Shown here one piece after another: positions 49,844-50,549 of a stretch of 50,549 nucleotides of DNA. The translations under genes and the position numbers were made by a program. Numbering within the stretch: the stretch's first letter is position 1; every line of letters starts with the position of its first letter. The stretch is from the NCBI GenBank assembly GCA_004173355.1, contig SEAD01000020.1, positions 1 through 50,549 on the forward strand. The letters are read 5' to 3'. Origin of the DNA: Chitinophagaceae bacterium (lineage in GTDB: Bacteria; Bacteroidota; Bacteroidia; Chitinophagales; Chitinophagaceae). Under the pieces are notes generated by a model that was given only the letters and a program-made list of their open reading frames with translations, made no database searches and was not told the DNA's origin.

Positions 49844-50549
49844 CTACCAGAGCTTGCGGCCCCGGTAGTAGTCCAGGATTTTTGTCCGCAGGACATAATC
49901 GTATTTCGCCAGGATCGAATTGATATTGGACTGGTCAAGTTTGTTTTTGGCGGTCAGGTAGTCAATGGACGTCCCCACGCCCTGGTTAAAAAGGATCTCC
50001 GATACCCGGAACAGTTCGCGGTACGCAGCCAGCTGTTCATCGAGGGTATGGTACCGGTTGCCCGCAGTGCTGAGATTCAGGTGCGCCTGTTCTACTGACT
50101 GCTGCAACTGCGTCACGGTGGTCTGCTGGACAAACTGAGCATTTTTCAGCTGCACTTCTGCCAGCCGGATGCGGTTGCGTTGCTGCCAGTTACCAAAAAT
50201 GGGGATACGCAGACTGAGGCTGATCGAATTGGACAGGTTATTATTCAGCTGTTTGGTATAACCGATTTTCTCCGCATTGAAATTATCCTGCTTTACAATG
50301 AGCGGATAGGCAGTGGTTCCTACCAGCACATAGTTCTCGGTTTCTTCGTCCGACCGGTTCAGAAATGTGTTCTGCATTGCTGCACTGGAATAATTTGTAT
50401 TCAAATTACCGTTCAGGGAAAGGTTAGGATACAGTAAACCTTTAGCCGCCTGCACACCTTTTTCCGCGCTCAGTTTCCTCAAATCTGCTGCCTTAACCAA
50501 TGCCAGATTTTCCAGCGCCGTTTGATAGATTTCGTTAGCGGAAGCATCA
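49844..50549 (-). CDS. TolC-family outer-membrane efflux protein (5' part outside window)
   Basis: Only the C-terminal 234 residues are present; the frame is open to the window edge. Family marks are the long helical stretches (YQTALENLALVKAADLRKLS, VEQAHLNLSTAGNRYHTLDE), the beta strand YPNLSLNGNLNTNY, the conserved LSLRIPIFGNWQQRNRIRLA with its GNW/Arg motif, and the closing ILAKYDYVLRTKILDYYRG. TolC-type proteins form the outer-membrane channel of tripartite efflux pumps; the pump genes should lie to the right of the window. Confidence 0.93.
   Translation of the reverse strand, partial: DASANEIYQTALENLALVKAADLRKLSAEKGVQAAKGLLYPNLSLNGNLNTNYSSAAMQNTFLNRSDEETENYVLVGTTAYPLIVKQDNFNAEKIGYTKQLNNNLSNSISLSLRIPIFGNWQQRNRIRLAEVQLKNAQFVQQTTVTQLQQSVEQAHLNLSTAGNRYHTLDEQLAAYRELFRVSEILFNQGVGTSIDYLTAKNKLDQSNINSILAKYDYVLRTKILDYYRGRKLW

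Overview
The window looks like chromosome of a Bacteroidota bacterium, most likely of the Chitinophagaceae/Chitinophagales type. The evidence is a type IX secretion plug protein, a TamL lipoprotein, a TonB-dependent-receptor-like barrel with a carboxypeptidase-regulatory domain, many DUF families typical of the phylum, and a dozen copies of the Bacteroidota -7 promoter element TAnnTTTG just upstream of genes. Base composition is about 50% GC. Coding is dense, with short operons on both strands.

Layout. 1-9,700: short transaldolase, small SRP RNA, T9SS plug protein, LolC/E-type permease, SpoU-type RNA methyltransferase, TamL, TruB. 7,500-10,200: an ECF sigma factor and a large membrane protein placed as its anti-sigma. 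10,300-15,700: SpoIIM, DUF4129, DUF4350, MoxR ATPase and DUF58 in one tight operon, with an RDD protein divergent from it. 16,600-24,000: DUF5362 protein, ProS, a Gly/Tyr/Asn-rich lipoprotein, a FadL-like porin and a TonB-receptor-like barrel. 24,000-28,800: a tRNA-maturation run (MiaA, pRiA4b-ORF3 protein, CCA-adding enzyme, TsaC) followed by a glycosyltransferase, then DapD and tRNA-Leu(CAG).

29,800-31,200 is the accessory-looking part. Just after tRNA-Leu lie an inverted, shortened copy of parts of that tRNA, a small membrane-protein gene broken by one in-frame TGA, an orphan membrane protein, and the isolated C-terminus of a MacB/FtsX permease. A LytS/LytTR two-component pair follows. 33,000-41,900: small secreted proteins, a DPP-IV family peptidase, an S41 peptidase, a four-gene overlapping operon ending in a sensor kinase and a NarL-type regulator, a 44-bp perfect palindrome, and DUF1579 and VOC proteins. 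42,000-50,549: a HipA-like kinase overlapping a DUF3037 gene, an SF1 helicase, a zinc peptidase, a NUDIX hydrolase with an attenuator-like leader, a YihY operon, one intact and one internally deleted receiver-domain gene, and a TolC-family gene that runs off the right edge.

Functional threads: envelope biogenesis and secretion (T9SS plug, TamL, Lol-type permease, outer-membrane barrels, TolC); tRNA maturation (TruB, MiaA, TsaC, CCA enzyme, ProS, with a tRNA that lacks an encoded CCA); and signalling (one sigma/anti-sigma pair, two kinase/regulator pairs, two receivers). The least understood units are the HipA-like/DUF3037 pair, the degraded segment beside tRNA-Leu, and several promoters placed so close to the start codon that the mRNAs should be leaderless.
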